Shown: positions 1-12,639 of the stretch, in pieces
How the letters are laid out: each line of letters starts with the position of its first letter
Numbering within the stretch: the stretch's first letter is position 1
DNA from: Nemophila menziesii
Taxonomy: Eukaryota; Streptophyta; Magnoliopsida; Boraginales; Hydrophyllaceae
Direction of reading: 5' to 3'
Assembly (NCBI GenBank): GCA_029959085.1
Contig: JARWIR010000027.1
Span: 6,820,001-6,884,000, forward strand
Length of the DNA stretch: 64,000 nucleotides
The notes under the pieces: model-generated
Seen by the model: only the letters and a program-made list of their open reading frames with translations
Database searches by the model: none
What the model was told of the DNA's origin: nothing
Program-made: the position numbers and the translations under genes

Positions 1-905
1 AGCCTCATGTTTTTTAAGAACCATGGTTCGTACAAGGTCCTGAATAGATTCCACATCACGCTCCTGCTCCTGGTGTTGGTCCTCCAAATATTGATGTTGC
101 TAGATACAAACCCGATCCAGGTATGTTAGCTCAATTCCCAAACTTTGGAAATTTTCGTGGAGTAGCTAGAGAAGACCCAATTCGTGTAGTACAAAAGTTT
201 ATGCAAATATGTGATGTGTATATAACGCAAGGTGTAACAAGAGAACATATGTACTTTAAAATTTTTAGATTTTTGGTAATTGAAGCAGCGAGTGTATGGC
301 ATGATTCACAAGAACCAGGATTGATAACTACTTTGGATGAGCTACAAACTGCGTTCTTTGATCGTTATTGTCCGAGTAACATGAGATTGAACGCACAAAT
401 CGAGTTGACATCATTTAAACAAGAACAAGGTGAATCTGTAGGTGTATGTTGGACAAGATTCCAACTATGTATGAGAAGAGTCCCAGATCATGGCCTTACA
501 GAACCACAATAGATGTCAATATTTTATAAAGGCCTTGAAGGACAATCAAGAAAAGATTTAGACTTACTTTGTGGTGGGGGATTCTTACAGGTAACACTAG
601 CTAATGCTAAAATTATATTGAACGAAACAGTGAAGAATGAGTTGGGTTGGAATACTATGAGAACACCTATCCGAGGTACAGGTTATAAGGAAATCAGTAT
701 TGGAGTTGATGAGAAATTATCTTCATTGGAGAAGAAATTGAAGAACACACTTGAGCAGCAACTAAAACAACTTACTTCTCTGTAAAAGAAGGTTCTTCAT
801 GTAGGAGGGTTGATGTGAATGTTACACAAAAAAATATGGGTGTTCCAACTGTGGTGTACAAGATCATGATTGGGAGCATTGTCAAAGTAATCCAGAATCT
901 GTGAT
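1..905 (+). pseudogene. G0 gag (capsid and zinc knuckle), broken
   Basis: Retrotransposon Gag structural protein that would coat element RNA. The reading starts left of the window. Residues encoded at 123-512 (GVAREDPIRVVQKFMQICDV, then a region around FFDRY) match the retrotransposon gag fold of plant gypsy elements. A TAG at 510-512 interrupts it, and the same frame continues to a stop near 785. After a frame change, a CX2CX4HX4C zinc knuckle (CSNCGVQDHDWEHC) is encoded from 841. At least one nonsense codon and one frameshift make it nonfunctional. Homologous gags occur at 35763-37760 and 52430-56700. Confidence 0.8.
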
Positions 906-1674
906 GTTTGTGTCCAACCAAGCGAACTTTAATTCAGGTGGTCAAGGTTAGCAACCAAATAGAAACCATCCGGGTTTCCAATATTCGAATCCAAATGAGG
1001 ACGCAAATCCGACTTATGCGTATTGACCGCGTCCCCACGGCAATAATTATCAACCAAGACCACAAAACAACTATCTAGGGGGACAGAATTACGAAAATCA
1101 ATCTTAGAGACAAACTCCTCAAGACACTTATACTAATACTTTGAATCGAAAAGCTCTACCTGCTCAACATCAAGAAGGTGTGTTAGATGTTCAACAAACC
1201 TTACTTACACTAATCAACATTCAAATGAAAAAGTAACAAGATCAATAATCTTCTGCCGCAGCATTAAAATGTTAGAAAATCAGATAGCTCTGATGGCAAA
1301 ACAGTTGAACCAGCGTCCACAAGGGCAACTCCCAAGTGAAATTGAAGATACAAAATAGAGAGATAATTCTAATGCTATAGCGCTCAGAAGTGGTAAGAAA
1401 TTACCACACCTCCTTTTTCTGTTATGAAACAAAAAGAAACAATTGTGAAAGAGAAAATGGTAAAAGATGTGGTAAAGAAAGACGGTGAACTGGGAGTAGA
1501 AGAGGTAGAAGTAGTGAAAGATACGGAAAGACCAAAGAAGAAAGATGTTGTAGAAACCCATTCTCCTCCACCTTTCCCCTCAAGAGTTCAAAATAAAGGA
1601 GATATGGCAGATGATTAGAGATTCATGAATGTGGTGCGAAGTCTCAACATTAATATACCATTTCTAGATGCTAT
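906..1674 (+). pseudogene. G0 gag C-terminal/linker region, heavily decayed
   Basis: Low-complexity, Q- and N-rich coding traces follow the zinc knuckle (encoded motifs such as YQPRPQN around 1045), then a Lys/Glu-rich stretch at 1424-1618. The equivalent stretch in the related gags of this window links the zinc knuckle to the protease. Stops are frequent, and no separate gene is seen. Confidence 0.55.
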
Positions 1675-2390
1675 TTGAGATGTACCGAAGTATGTGAAAT
1701 TCCTAAGAGAGCTATCGCCAACAAAAGGCCATATCTTGAGAATGAAACGATAGGCTTACCAAAAGAGTGTAGTGCCATATGCCAAAGTAAGTTGCCACCG
1801 AAATTACTCGATCCTAGGTGTTTTACGCTTCCGATTTCTATTGGTAATGAGTGGCAAGGGAAAGCTTTATGCGATATGGGTGCGAGTATTAATCTCATGC
1901 CTGGATCAAAGTTTAAGAAGTTGAAGATAGGAAACACAAGACCAACCTCTATGGTCTGGCAAATGGTTGACAGATCTCTCGCACATCCGGAGGGACGAAT
2001 AGAAGATGTCCTCGTCAAGGCAGGTACTCTATTTTTCCAGTTGATTTTGTTATACTTGAATACGACACGGATAGGAATGTCCCCATTACTTTTTTGGGAA
2101 GACAATTCCTAGCCACGGGGCATACTCTTATTGATGTAGAAAACAGAGAATTAATTATGCGAATCCATGACGAGGAAGTTAAGTTCAACGTGTTTAGGGC
2201 AATGAAGTTTCCAGAATCCCAGGTGGGTTGTTTCCGAGTAGATGCAATTGAGCATGCCACGCAAGTGGTATTTGATGATGTCTTGCAGGCTGCCCTAACA
2301 CTTGACTTACTTAAGATGATGGAAGAGCTTGCCGAAACAGTTGCAGCTCTAAACTCTGAGAATCCAAAATATAGGTTTCTAGCCTATTAA
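1675..2390 (+). pseudogene. G0 aspartic protease, frameshifted
   Basis: Pepsin-like retroviral-type protease domain that would process the Gag-Pol polyprotein. The active-site segment is CDMGASINLMP, encoded near 1870-1900, the form usual in Tat/Athila elements (D-x-G in place of DSG/DTG). The flap and C-terminal part (FLGRQFLATG-like) continue only after a frame shift at about 2095-2112, with the second frame open to 2390. The same domain occurs on the minus strand at 19219-20057 and 59308-59717. Inactive. Confidence 0.8.
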
Positions 2391-3985
2391 CCAGTGAGAT
2401 ACCTGGGGTAGATAATACCTAAAACAAAACCATCTATTGAATCTCCCCCACAATTAGAAGAGAAGCTGCTTCCATCACACTTGAGTTATGCTTATTTAGG
2501 TACTAACAACACTTCACATTTTATTGTCTCAGCTACTTTAACAGGTTCTCAAGAAGAGAAACTGTTGCGGATACTAAGAGCTAATAAAGATGCAATTGGT
2601 TGGACTATTGCTTACATCAAAGGTATTAGTCCTTCCTTTTGCCAACATAAAATTATTCTGGAAGATGATAGTGCCCGCTCAGTTGAAGAGCAAAGGAGAT
2701 TGATGTTAGCTATGAAGGAAGTGATGATGAAAGAAGTTATCAAATTACTAGATGCAGGAATTATTTATCTCATAGCTAGTAGCGAATGGGTGAGCCCGGT
2801 TCAATGTGTACCAAAGAAGGGTGGTATCACTACTATCCTGAATGCTCAGAATGAAGTCATTCCGTCAAGAACCGTTGTTGGTTTCATAGTGTGTTTGGAC
2901 TATCGTAAGTTGAATAAGGCTACCAGAAAAGATCACTTTCCTCTTTCGTTTATAGATCATATGTTAGATAGATTGGGTGGGAGAGAGTATTATTGTTTTC
3001 TAGATGGGTACTACGAATATAATCACATTTATGTAGACCTGGTAGATCAGCATAAACCACTTTTACATGTCCTTTTGGTACTTTTGCTTTCCGAAGAATT
3101 CCATTTGGAGTATGTAACGCACCTGCTACTTTCTAGAGATGCATGATGGCGATCTTCTGGGACATGATAGATAATTCCCTGAGATATTTATGGATGAATT
3201 TTTTATGTTTGGTGATAACTTCGATGAGTGTTTACAGAATTTAGAAAAGGTTTTAATTAGATGCAAGGAAACTGATTTGGTTTTAAACTTGGAGAAGTGT
3301 CACTTCATAATTTGTGAGGATATAGTGTTGGGATACAGGATTTCGAGTTCAGGTTTAGAAGTAGATCGTGCAAAGATTGAGGTGATCAAGACTCTTCTCC
3401 CTCCTATTTCTGTAAAAGGGGTGAGAAGCTTTTTACGTCATGTTGGGTTTTATCGGCGTTTCATTAAAGATTTCTCTAAGATCGCTAAGCCATTGTGTAA
3501 GTTACTTGAAAAGGACGCCAACTTCCTTTTTGACGAAGCTTGCATGTTTGCGTTCAAAGAGATCAATGAGAAACTTAAATCTGCACCTATTGTTTTACCT
3601 CCTGTTTGGAAGATTCTGTTTGAAGTTATTTGTGATTCTAGTGATCTTGCTATGGGTGTTGCTTTGAGTCAGAGAAAAGAAAAGGTATTTCATTCTATCT
3701 ACTATGCTAGTAAGACCTTCACGAGTGCTCAGATTAATTATGCCATGACGGAAAAGGAACTACTAGCTGTTGGATATGCATTTGACAAGTTTCGCTCCTA
3801 TATTCTTGGAGCTAAAGTTGTTGTGTATACCGATCATTCCACGACCAAATACCTTATGGAGAAGAAAGATGTAGAGACGCATTTGATTAGATGGGTATTG
3901 TTATTACAATAGTTTGACTTAGAGATTCGAGATCGAAAGGGTTGTGATAATTAGGTTGCAGATCATTTGTCGCGTCTTGAAGGTT
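2391..3985 (+). pseudogene. G0 reverse transcriptase and RNase H, broken
   Basis: RT copies element RNA and RNase H removes it. The RT N-terminal part is open from 2481 to 3146 (SEWVSPVQCVPKKGG, then VCLDYRKLN, FPLSFIDHMLDRL). A frameshift and loss of a few codons follow, and reading resumes at 3190. The box normally YMDD/FMDD is FMDE (about 3189-3200), so the second catalytic Asp is lost. The thumb/connection includes [18 protein letters not shown], then RNase H with [14 protein letters not shown] and [12 protein letters not shown] at 3910-3912 precedes the usual VADHLSRL end motif near 3955-3980. Fully inactive. Confidence 0.85.
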
Positions 3986-4153
3986 CTGAGTTTAATAGTG
4001 GACCAGAGTTGGTCAAGGAAGTTTTTCCTGATGCGAGTCTATTTTCGATACACGCAACGAGTACTCCTTGGTATGCAGATATATAAAATCTTATTGTGAG
4101 TGGTTCTTTTCCTGAAGGAGCTAATTCACAAGAGAGAAAGAGATTGATTCATC

Positions 4154-5344
4154 GTGCAAAGCAATTCTTTTGGGAGGATCCTTTACTCTACAAAACATGT
4201 AGTGAGAAGATGCATACCTGAAGGTGAAGTCCGTGCGGTAGTTGCTAATTGTCATGATTCACCCTATGGAAGACATTTCAAGGGTGATCGTACACCTGCA
4301 AAGGTACTTAAATCCGATTTTTTTTGGCCTACTTTACATAAAGATTGTCATAAATATGTCAAGGAATGTCACAGATGCAAATTTATCAGTAATATATCTA
4401 AGAGAGATGAGATGTCACGTAATAATGTTCTTAAAGTTGAGATATTTGATGTTTGGGGGTATTGATTTCATAGATCCCTTTATAACATCCAATGGAAATC
4501 AATACATCCTATTAGCTGTTGATTACGTGTCTAAATGGGTAGAGACTGTAGCTCTACCAAAGAATGATTTGTGAGTGGTGATAAAGTTTTAAAGTCACAC
4601 ATCTTCACTAGACAAGGTACGCCTAGAGTTATTATCAGTGATGGAGGTTCTCATTTTGTGAATAGATACTTGAAGACATTTTTATAGAAGTATGGGGTGA
4701 GACATCGTGTATATACTGCTTAACAACCATAAGCAAATGATCAAGCTGAGGTCTCTAATCAAGAGATCAAATCCATTTTAGAGAAAATTGTTTGCTCCAC
4801 ACGCAAAATTTGGTCAATGAAATTAGATGATGTGTTATGGGCATATCGTCTTGCGTTTAAGACGCCCGTTGGTGCATCTCCATATCGCATAGTGTATGGT
4901 AAGGCTAGTCACTTATCTCTTAAACTTTAATTAGGTTCATATTGGGCGATAGCGGAGATGAACATGGATCCTACTTTAGCTGGTAAGAATTGTATGATGA
5001 AACTGAATAAACTTGATGAGTTTCGACGTCATGCCTATGAGAATGCTAGGCTGTATAAAGAAAGAATTAAGAAATGGCATGATAATCGTATTTGTGAAAA
5101 GAAGTTTGAAGTTGGACAGATGGTCCTTAAATACAACTCCAAGTTCAGTACTTATCCGGGTAAGTTGAGATCAAAGTGGTCTTGTCCGTATATTGTGACC
5201 AAGGTCACGCCTCATGGAGCTATAGAGATTGAGCATCTAATTGAGCACTGCACCTTCATGGTGAATGTGCATCGATTGAAAATCTATCATGGAGGCAAAG
5301 ATACCAATCGCATGGAAGATCCACATCCTGGGGAGGTCATGTAA
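4154..5344 (+). pseudogene. G0 integrase, several stops
   Basis: Integrase inserts the cDNA into the genome. The HHCC zinc domain is seen at 4242-4385 (His pair near HDSPYGRH, Cys pair CHRCKF). The core starts GIDFIDPF at 4450-4480 after a frame change and continues with VDYVSKWVE. The second Asp lies in DGGSHF near 4640, and the Glu region near NQEIKS at 4755. The C-terminal domain is open at 4958-5344 (KLRSKWSCPYIVTKV, HRLKIYHGG). Stops at about 4573, 4687, 4723 and 4928 disable it. The order after RNase H is the normal Ty3/gypsy order. Confidence 0.85.
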
Positions 5345-6310
5345 CTCCTCGAAGATGCATAAATGCGAGAGGTAACCCATTGAGCTTAACGGCGTTAAAT
5401 AAAAGCCATTTCACTTGTATATTAGTTTATTGCTTTCATGTCTTTCAAATTCTTAGTGTAAGTTAGATTAATTCATATGTTTTAGTGTATAATTTTATAG
5501 AAATGAGAAAGGTGGAGTGTTTTTGATGATTTCAGGTACTTAATCCATGAGTTTGGGGTTAAACAAGTGTGAGACGGAGTGATTTTGCATTTAAGTGGTA
5601 AAATTTGATTAGACTGATCGGCTAGCCGGTCATCTGACCGGTATGCCGGTCAAGAAAAATCATTACAGCGCCAACTTTCTATTGGACAGCCACTTAAATC
5701 CAACTTCATATTGCTTCACCGAAAAAAAGGGTCGCGCGACCGGCTAGCCGGTCATATGACCGGTATACCAGTCAAAACGATTTGTTATAGCGCAAACTCT
5801 CTGGTTGCGAGCCACTTACACGCAGCTTCAGATTGCTTCCATGAGACTGATTAGAAATTAACGAGAAATTGGGCCGGCTAACCGGTCATCTGACCGGTAT
5901 ATGCCGGTGCGCCTGCCGACTTGAAACCCTAGTTTCTATATTACAAATTCCTCTTCCTTTTTACAAAGGCTCACACAAAAGACACCATGATTGACAAACC
6001 AAAGCTCATTAAGTACCTGCAAAACACCATTAAAACACCCAAACATCACAAAACCTTCCCTCTAATCCATTCCTAATACATAAACAACATAAAAAATTTC
6101 CAAAAACACCAAGAAAATTCCACTTTAATCCTAAATCCTTCTTCATTAAAGCCTTAATCCTACTAATGAAACCTCTCCTAATCCATCATATAATCATTAC
6201 CCATCTCATATAACACCATAAACCTTCTTTCTTAATCCTCAAAACATCAAAGTTCAAAACTTTACTCTAGTTTTTGAATTTTCGAAGTTTTGAGTTTGGG
6301 GTTCATTGAG
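5345..6310 (+). other. G0 post-integrase spacer, no gene
   Basis: Noncoding. It holds the palindromic repeat cluster 5619-5915 (listed separately) and a possible leader of the accessory ORF. At 5932-5945 an AAACCCTAG box (telo-box-like) sits just before a TTCTATATTA stretch that could serve as a core promoter (inference). The rest is C- and A-rich leader-like sequence without open frames. Confidence 0.5.
5619..5915. repeat. Three-unit CCGG palindrome cluster in G0
   Basis: Units start at 5619, 5741 and 5875 (spacing 122 and 134 bp). Each opens with CGGCTAGCCGGTCAT or a near variant, followed by TGACCGGTATGCCGGTCA-like palindromes. The spacers share AGCGCCAACTTTCT-like and CACTTA blocks, so this is a diverged tandem repeat with palindromic heads. 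It lies about 400 bp upstream of the accessory ORF ATG at 6311, the same relative place as in M1. Confidence 0.8.
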
Positions 6311-7119
6311 ATGACAAACAAAACTGATTCCTTATGCTACAATTGAAGAACACGAAGTAACCCTAACACTAGAAAGACTTTTGGGGCTACTCCAGACAAA
6401 GCTATCGAGATTCAAAATTCAAGTTATAAGCCTAAGAGTGGAGAAGTTGAGAATACTATGAAGAGGAAAGAGAACCCAAGTGAGGCTACTCCTAAAAATC
6501 CGGTCTTAGTAGACTAAGAAGTGGAAGAGACAGAGGTAAGTGAAACGGTTATTGAACATCATTCTGTGAGAAGAAAACAATGGATGTGAAACCTAAACCT
6601 AAGAAGACATTCATGAGTTGGAAAGATCAAGTTCGTGAGCAGTTTGATTGTTTATCTTTTGGTGTTGAGAAAGGATTTCCGATTAATATAATGGTTGGTG
6701 AATTCAAAGATTAAGTTGTTGCATGTGATGATTTTGGATGGAAAGAGTTGAGAAAAAAGACTTGAGTTATATTTCAGCCTTTGTTCGAGAATTTTATGAA
6801 GAGATGGTCTTTGCGGAAGGTAATGCTATTGAAGTCTGTATGAAGATTGTCCCTTTCTTAGTTGAGCGAATTCGTGAAGTATTTCATTTACCAAACTTAA
6901 AGGGTCCTTGCAAATACCTTGAGGAACATAATGATCCAACATTTGAATGGGAGTCACTTTATAAACATATTCTGATTCATGGGATACATCCCATCCCCAA
7001 GGGTTCTAGATATAAAGGTCATCTATTTAGTAGTGATTTGTTAGCGCGTGCTAGAGCATGGTCCCGTTTCATTATTCCTACTTTCTTTGTAAGAACCATA
7101 CATTTGAGGTAACACATGA
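6311..7119 (+). pseudogene. G0 accessory ORF, 5' part (putative plant transposon protein-like)
   Basis: The ATG at 6311 opens an MTNKTD-like start comparable to MTKRKE in the M1 copy. Early stops (6344, 6514, 6587 area) and frame changes break it. The best open part is 6738-7112, with FVREFYEEM and LVERIREVF, then LKGPCKYLEE, which parallels the region of the M1 protein ending in VGPCKYRE. A frame change near 7095 leads into a reading that crosses the M1 insertion site and resumes at 39429. Function unknown. The position matches the env-like ORF of Athila, but no signal peptide or membrane segment is seen. Confidence 0.65.
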
Positions 7120-7124
7120 GCAAC

Positions 7125-8669
7125 TGGTGTCACCTAGGGTGTGATAAAAATAAGATAAAATAAGCTAGAAAATAATGCACTAATCACCCTAGACAGGCAC
7201 GGTATTGCAAGTATTATAGAATGTATGCAAGTTTTAATGATAAGAAGAATTTGTTCTCAGGGACTTAGTGTGTTATAGGAATGAGAAAATAATCAGAGTA
7301 GCAAAAATTAATTAAAAGACGATAAATAAATATGATTGATTGAGAGATGATTAATTAAACTAAGTAAAATTAAAGACAAATAATTAAACATGAGAGAATA
7401 TGAGATGAGAGAGTATAGCTTAGGCTTTACTAGTATGCACTAATCCTTCTAATTATTTATATCAATTTCAGTTTATAAGGGAGACAATAGCTCTTAAATA
7501 CTTAGTCAGGATTCTAAATTCCTACCTATACCCGGAGAGAGAATAGGTAGGCTACGGCACAACCACGAGGTGACCTTAGATAGGGTTATCCTACGCTACT
7601 AGGTTCCCAAGCAGATATTTCCTTCAATTTGTGATATGGTGATTAAAACAAACCCTAATGACTACCTAGTTAGGCTGGTGTTATCAGGACCAATTCCTTA
7701 TTCTAGACGTTTATGTGGTGTCTCAATAAATAGACACCCCTTCTGGGCGACCATCTAACTACTATTAGCACAACCCTAAATTGATCAAGTTTAAGACAGA
7801 TAATAAATCAAAACACATAAAACAAATATATGGTTAAGTAGCTAATATCAGATTAAAATATATAATTACCAAAGAACTTAGATAGAAATAAAACATAATT
7901 CATAGATTATACATAATGCAAAACCCAAGCTATGGGAAAATTAGTTCATACCTGAAGGAAATAAACTAAAAGAATGATACAAAGATATCATCTTGCTCTC
8001 TTCAATAACTCTAATGATATAAAACTAAAGGACTAATTTATGAGAGACAAGGATGACTTTACAAAGGTTTAAGGGTGTATTTATAGGTGTTTAGAAGACC
8101 TAATTTGTTTTCTTGTAGTGGAAGACAAGTAACTTGGACTCCAAGCTCAACTCAAATTCGTAACCCTAATATATAGAAAAGGTAATTATCTGCCGATTTG
8201 TTTTTGCCATAACTTCTTCGTTTCAACTCTTTTTTACGCGTTCCATATAACGAAACTGATCGTCTCGAAAATATCTATAAGTTTGATTCAGACCATTCTT
8301 CCAAATTCTTAGCTAATCTGGAGTTATGATCACTTCTATGGTCGTGGGTGCTGGAATTCAGATTTATTTGCCTAACTTTATCTTTCCATATCTTATCTTT
8401 TCTTTCCTTATCTCCAATTTCCATGCATATCTTCTTTCCATTATCTCTTAGAATTGATTTGGCATATAATTAATCACCATATATATCTTTAGAAAGTCAC
8501 AATTAACAATCAATTAAACCAAATATGCTCTAAATATAATAAATCAGTAAATCAAGACAAGAAATAGGAAAGTGCACTAATACATGTGAAAATCGAGTAT
8601 TTAGACTTCTAAAACACTAAAAATTATGTCTCCATATAAGATTAAATCATCACAAATGGGGATACATCA
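7125..8669 (-). repeat. M1 3' LTR
   Basis: On the + strand it begins TGGTGTCACCTAGGGTGTG and ends GGGATACATCA, so the minus-strand LTR runs TGATGTATCCCC to GACACCA. It is very similar to 37883-39428 and related to the LTR at 61475-63044 and the LTR end at 51739-52404. The PPT (AGTTGGGGGTCT on the minus strand) abuts it at 8670-8681. Confidence 0.9.
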
Positions 8670-9469
8670 AGACCCCCAACTCAAAGTTGTATCGTCCCGA
8701 TACAATAAAGATAAAAACAAAGGGAAGTCTCTAAATACACACCTAGGTCAATTAAGCACAGTGGGAAAGGAGATAGCTGAATATATAGAATAGACACAAA
8801 GCAACTACTCAAAAAATTCCATGTAATAATATTTACAAACTACAACCTGCATACTTTTCATATCCACAGTCAACACGGCTTGAATTCAAGATCAGATTAG
8901 ATTCACAATGTAAGAAGGAGAGGAACTTTACTCAGTTCACCAAGGAGTTTATAGATTGTTCATCGAATTTCACTAGTATCAAAAGATCCACTTAACTACT
9001 CTCTATTGGCTCAATCACTTATTGATTACATAGCAAAGAATCAAAAGGTCTTTAAGGTTGTAATGTTGGCTTAGGGACGGTATGATAAGTATATTTGGAT
9101 AATTTAGAGTAAAGCTTTTGGCTCTCTCCTCACTAGCCATCAACAAATCGCCATAGAGCTTGACTTAGTCTCATAACACGTTTCTCACTCAACACAATGA
9201 TTTCTTGATGCACAAAGTAGCATCCCCAATAACCCAATTAAAGTATAAAGATGTTCACATAAAAATTCCTCTTTGCCGGTCCAAATATATATTCTGTTCA
9301 AATCAATTTTTTAATTTTTTGTATAGCTATGACTCTCTTTTTGATGTTGAGATATCACGTTATTTTTCTCATAGATTTTTTCTTTTCTTTTCATGCTTTT
9401 CATCTTTTTTTCATTCACTCTTACCCCGGCAAAGGGTTTCAATATAAATCTGTGAATCATCATCAATAT
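8670..9469 (-). other. M1 3' noncoding region next to the PPT
   Basis: No gene. It starts with the PPT and a CAAAGTTGTATCGTCCCGAT block, then AT-rich sequence closely matched at 63045-63845, which is the same region of another element. It is interrupted at 9470 by T1 and resumes at 14806. Confidence 0.75.
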
Positions 9470-11154
9470 TGTAATATCCCATAGGATTAGTTTAATTTTA
9501 AATGTATTAATCCACATTAAATTGTCATTTGATAAATTAAAATATTTATTTAATTTATTTAGGTGAATTTTTATAATTAGAAAAATGAAAAAGAAGAAAC
9601 TAATTAAAATCTTGATATAATTATTATTACTAAAGCACTAAAAGAGACTTTATCATTTTGCGACCAAAAGTAAAAGAAAGAAAATAGAATTAAAATAAGA
9701 AAAATAAAGTTAAAGAAATAGAGTTTATCACACTTATACACACGCCTCAACCGCACTCTTCCAAGTGACTTAAAATATTTTAGCCACCTTATTACTTGAC
9801 TCATGCTATTAAACAAACGTGTCTTTAAATAAGACAACCATTTGTAACATGTGGACTAAGCTTACTATTTTTTTTTTTTTTTGGACGGTTACAAATATTA
9901 CAAAAGATCCCGGGACCATAAAATTAACCAATGCCTAGCTTCGAGAGCCTGTCAGTGAAAACGTCAACAGACAAATATCCGTCAGTTGCCCTGTGCCTGG
10001 CTACTTTGGCTAGATGATCAGGAGTTAACTTAGTAAGTAGAAAAGGATAACAATTTCAGTATCAATTTTAGATTAGTTATATAATGATAGAATATCATAA
10101 ATGATTTATTATATATTAAATTAAGATATTTAGATAAATAGGCGAGTCTTGTATAGAGATGGAAGTGATGGCATTATCAGATAAATAGGCAGCCGTTTCA
10201 TAAAATACGTCAAAATAGTCTCTTTTAAGATGAGGGTTTAAATAATGCTTAATATGTTTATCTTTAACCCTATTTTAAATTATCCAGCAATATATTTAAT
10301 TTGATGGTTTTGGACTCTATGTGGTGTTATCTATCTGAATTATATTGTTTCGTAATTATTTGATTAATTGTATATTTGGGGTAGCACGGCCTACTTCGCA
10401 GTCTATCCATTAATTGTTAATTGCTATCGTTGTTGAATCGACCTACTTAGTCAATTCATATTTGATATTTGATATTTGATATATCTATCGATCGATTGTT
10501 CGACATGGTACAATCGTGTTACACTGGGCGGCAGCGGGCTTGCCAGGGTTAACACGACTACCATGATCTATTCCCACCTGGTGCATGTGACGGAAAGTTC
10601 CTTGGCCAGTGGGTCGTAGGTTCGTTGTACCCAGGGTATTACCAGTGAGAGTGATAAGGGATCGATAGTTCCGGCGGGAGTCATAAGGGCAAGACCACAG
10701 TATCCTTTGCAACGTGATTATTACTTGCTAGTGTATACAGCTTGCTGGGTAGTATGGGCTGCCTAGTTTGATATGTACACTTACCTGATTTATTTATTAA
10801 CGCTTTATAAATGTTTAATTTATATTCAGACCTATACCAGTTCAATGACAACTTCTTAAATATAATTACTGCCCTAGGTTTACATATGATCATTATTTAC
10901 TTTCTCACTGAGCTAGTGGAAGCTCACCCCTCTTTCCCCCACCTTTCAGGTTAAGATAACTTAAGGATTTGGGTAGTGGTCAGTAGCACAGGACAAGTTG
11001 AAGAGGAAGAATATATTTTTGTATTTATTAGCTTGTAATTATTTATTTTAAATCATGTAATATAATGTAATGTAATAAATGATTATTTATTGTAATAAAA
11101 TGTATTTTTACTTATTTAAATTAGATAGGTAGTCGTGTTTTTTGGGGCGTGACA
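9470..11154 (+). repeat. T1 5' LTR
   Basis: 1685 bp including a LINE scrap at about 9868-10017 that is absent from the other LTR. It carries the uninterrupted CTTTAAATAAGACAACC site where the MULE lies in LTR2. A 75-codon minus-strand frame at 10485-10712 is repeated in the other LTR and is regarded as LTR sequence, not a gene. Confidence 0.85.
9868..10017 (-). mobile_element. 5'-truncated LINE scrap (RNase H end plus poly(A))
   Basis: On the minus strand it reads HLAKVARHRATDGYLSVDVF, then TDRLSKLGIG and a stop: the typical C-terminal end of the RNase H domain of plant L1-type LINEs. A short 3' UTR and a 15-bp A tail follow (T run at 9868-9882 on the + strand). The equivalent place in LTR2 has about 25 bp of other AT-rich sequence, so the insertion replaced a little target DNA or one copy later changed. 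No clear target duplication. Confidence 0.75.
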
Positions 11155-11645
11155 AGTGGTATCAGAGCTTAGAGTAGTCTCTAAGCGTAACCGGGGATAG
11201 GATTCTCAGACTTTGGAAAATGGATAGAAATAGTAATTAAAATTGACTACACTTTGGATTAAACCTAATTAGTAGTTGTCATTGAACCAACCCCAAGATA
11301 ACTCTTGTGGTTGATCCCTTGTCTAGTATAAAAATCGATAGAATTTTCTTGAGCCTGACCAGCTCGAGGGAATTTATTGTCTTTATTACTAGATTGACAT
11401 ATATTTGGACACTTAGGATATTAATAGTAATTTAATCAGAGAATACTTATTTGACTGAATTTGAATGTTTAATTTTTTTTATACTTATGCTTGATGATTT
11501 GATAGATGTTTTATTTGATAATAATACATCTTAGTTGTTTAGTTCTTGTATCCAGAATTAGATTAAAACTGAGAAAATATAAAAACTGAATAAATTGACT
11601 AGTAAGATGAATTTCGAGGGCGAAATTCTTATAAGTTGGGGAAAA
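11155..11645 (+). other. T1 internal region with PBS, no coding capacity
   Basis: PBS TGGTATCAGAGC at 11157-11168, then AT-rich leader sequence and a purine run (GTTGGGGAAAA, 11635-11645) serving as PPT. No gag or pol remains. Confidence 0.75.
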
Positions 11646-12299
11646 TGTAATATCCCATAAAATTAGTTTAATTTTAAACGTATTAATCCACATTAAATTG
11701 TCATTTGATAAATTAAAATATTTATTTAGTTTATTTAATTTATTTAGGTGAATTTTTATAATTAGAAAAATGGAAAAGAAGAAACTAATTAAAATCTTGA
11801 TATAATTATTATTACTAAAGCACTAAAAGAGACTTTATCATTTTGCGACCAAAAGTAAAAGAAAGAAAATAGAATTAAAATAAGAAAAATAAAGTTAAAG
11901 AAATAGAGTTTATCACACTTATACACACGCCTCAACCGCACTCTTCCAAGTGACTTAAAATATTTTAGCCACCTTATTACTTGACTCATGCTATTAAACA
12001 AACGTGTCTTTAAATAAGGGGGAAATTACAAATAGAATCCTAAATCAGCCAAAACTTATTTATTAAGTCCTACCTAGTTAGATCTTCTTATTAAGTCCTT
12101 AGTTGGTTTTTTAGTTACTCAACATTACCTTATTACCCTTGAGAATAGTTACCTTCGTCATGGGTACGCGCACAACAATTTTTTACCTTATTAAATTTTA
12201 TAGTTACCTTCGTCATGGGTACGCACACAACAGGTTTTTACCTTATTAAATTTTATTAAGTCCATATTTTATTAAGTCCTTCAATGGATTGTCCAATAG

Positions 12300-12485
12300 A
12301 TGGGAACGTGTACAATAGGAAATACGTTATCACGGGAACGTGTACAATAGGAAACTAGCTATCATGGGAACGTGTACAATAGGAAACTAGGTATCATGGG
12401 AACATGTACAATAGGAAATAAAGTCTCATGGGAACGTTCACAATAGGAAATAAGGTCTCATGGGAGCGTGCACATTGCGATATAC
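12300..12485. repeat. 32-bp tandem repeat inside the MULE
   Basis: Units start at 12300, 12332, 12364, 12396, 12428 and 12460, each opening ATGGGAACGTGTACAATAGG or a close variant (ACGGGAACG, ATGGGAGCG). About 5.7 units with an exact 32-bp period. Two longer related blocks (CTTCGTCATGGGTACGC) precede it at 12152 and 12205. Confidence 0.85.
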
Positions 12486-12639
12486 AGTGGACCGGGTACG
12501 TGCACAGAAGCAATAGCAAAGGATTTCTAAGTCATTGACCAAATACAGGCTCATGGGAACGTGGACATTGCCCGATCTAGATGGGACTGTACACAGATGG
12601 GTTTGACTTTGATTGAATTGCAACCAGTTTCACCACCAC

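Noticed and set aside
5619..5915. CRISPR-like repeat array
   Set aside because: Only three diverged units with palindromic heads and similar, not unique, spacers, inside a plant retrotransposon; no cas genes.
10485..10712. 75-codon minus-strand frame conserved at 14124-14351
   Set aside because: Conserved only because both are copies of the T1 LTR; no start context, homology or codon signal.
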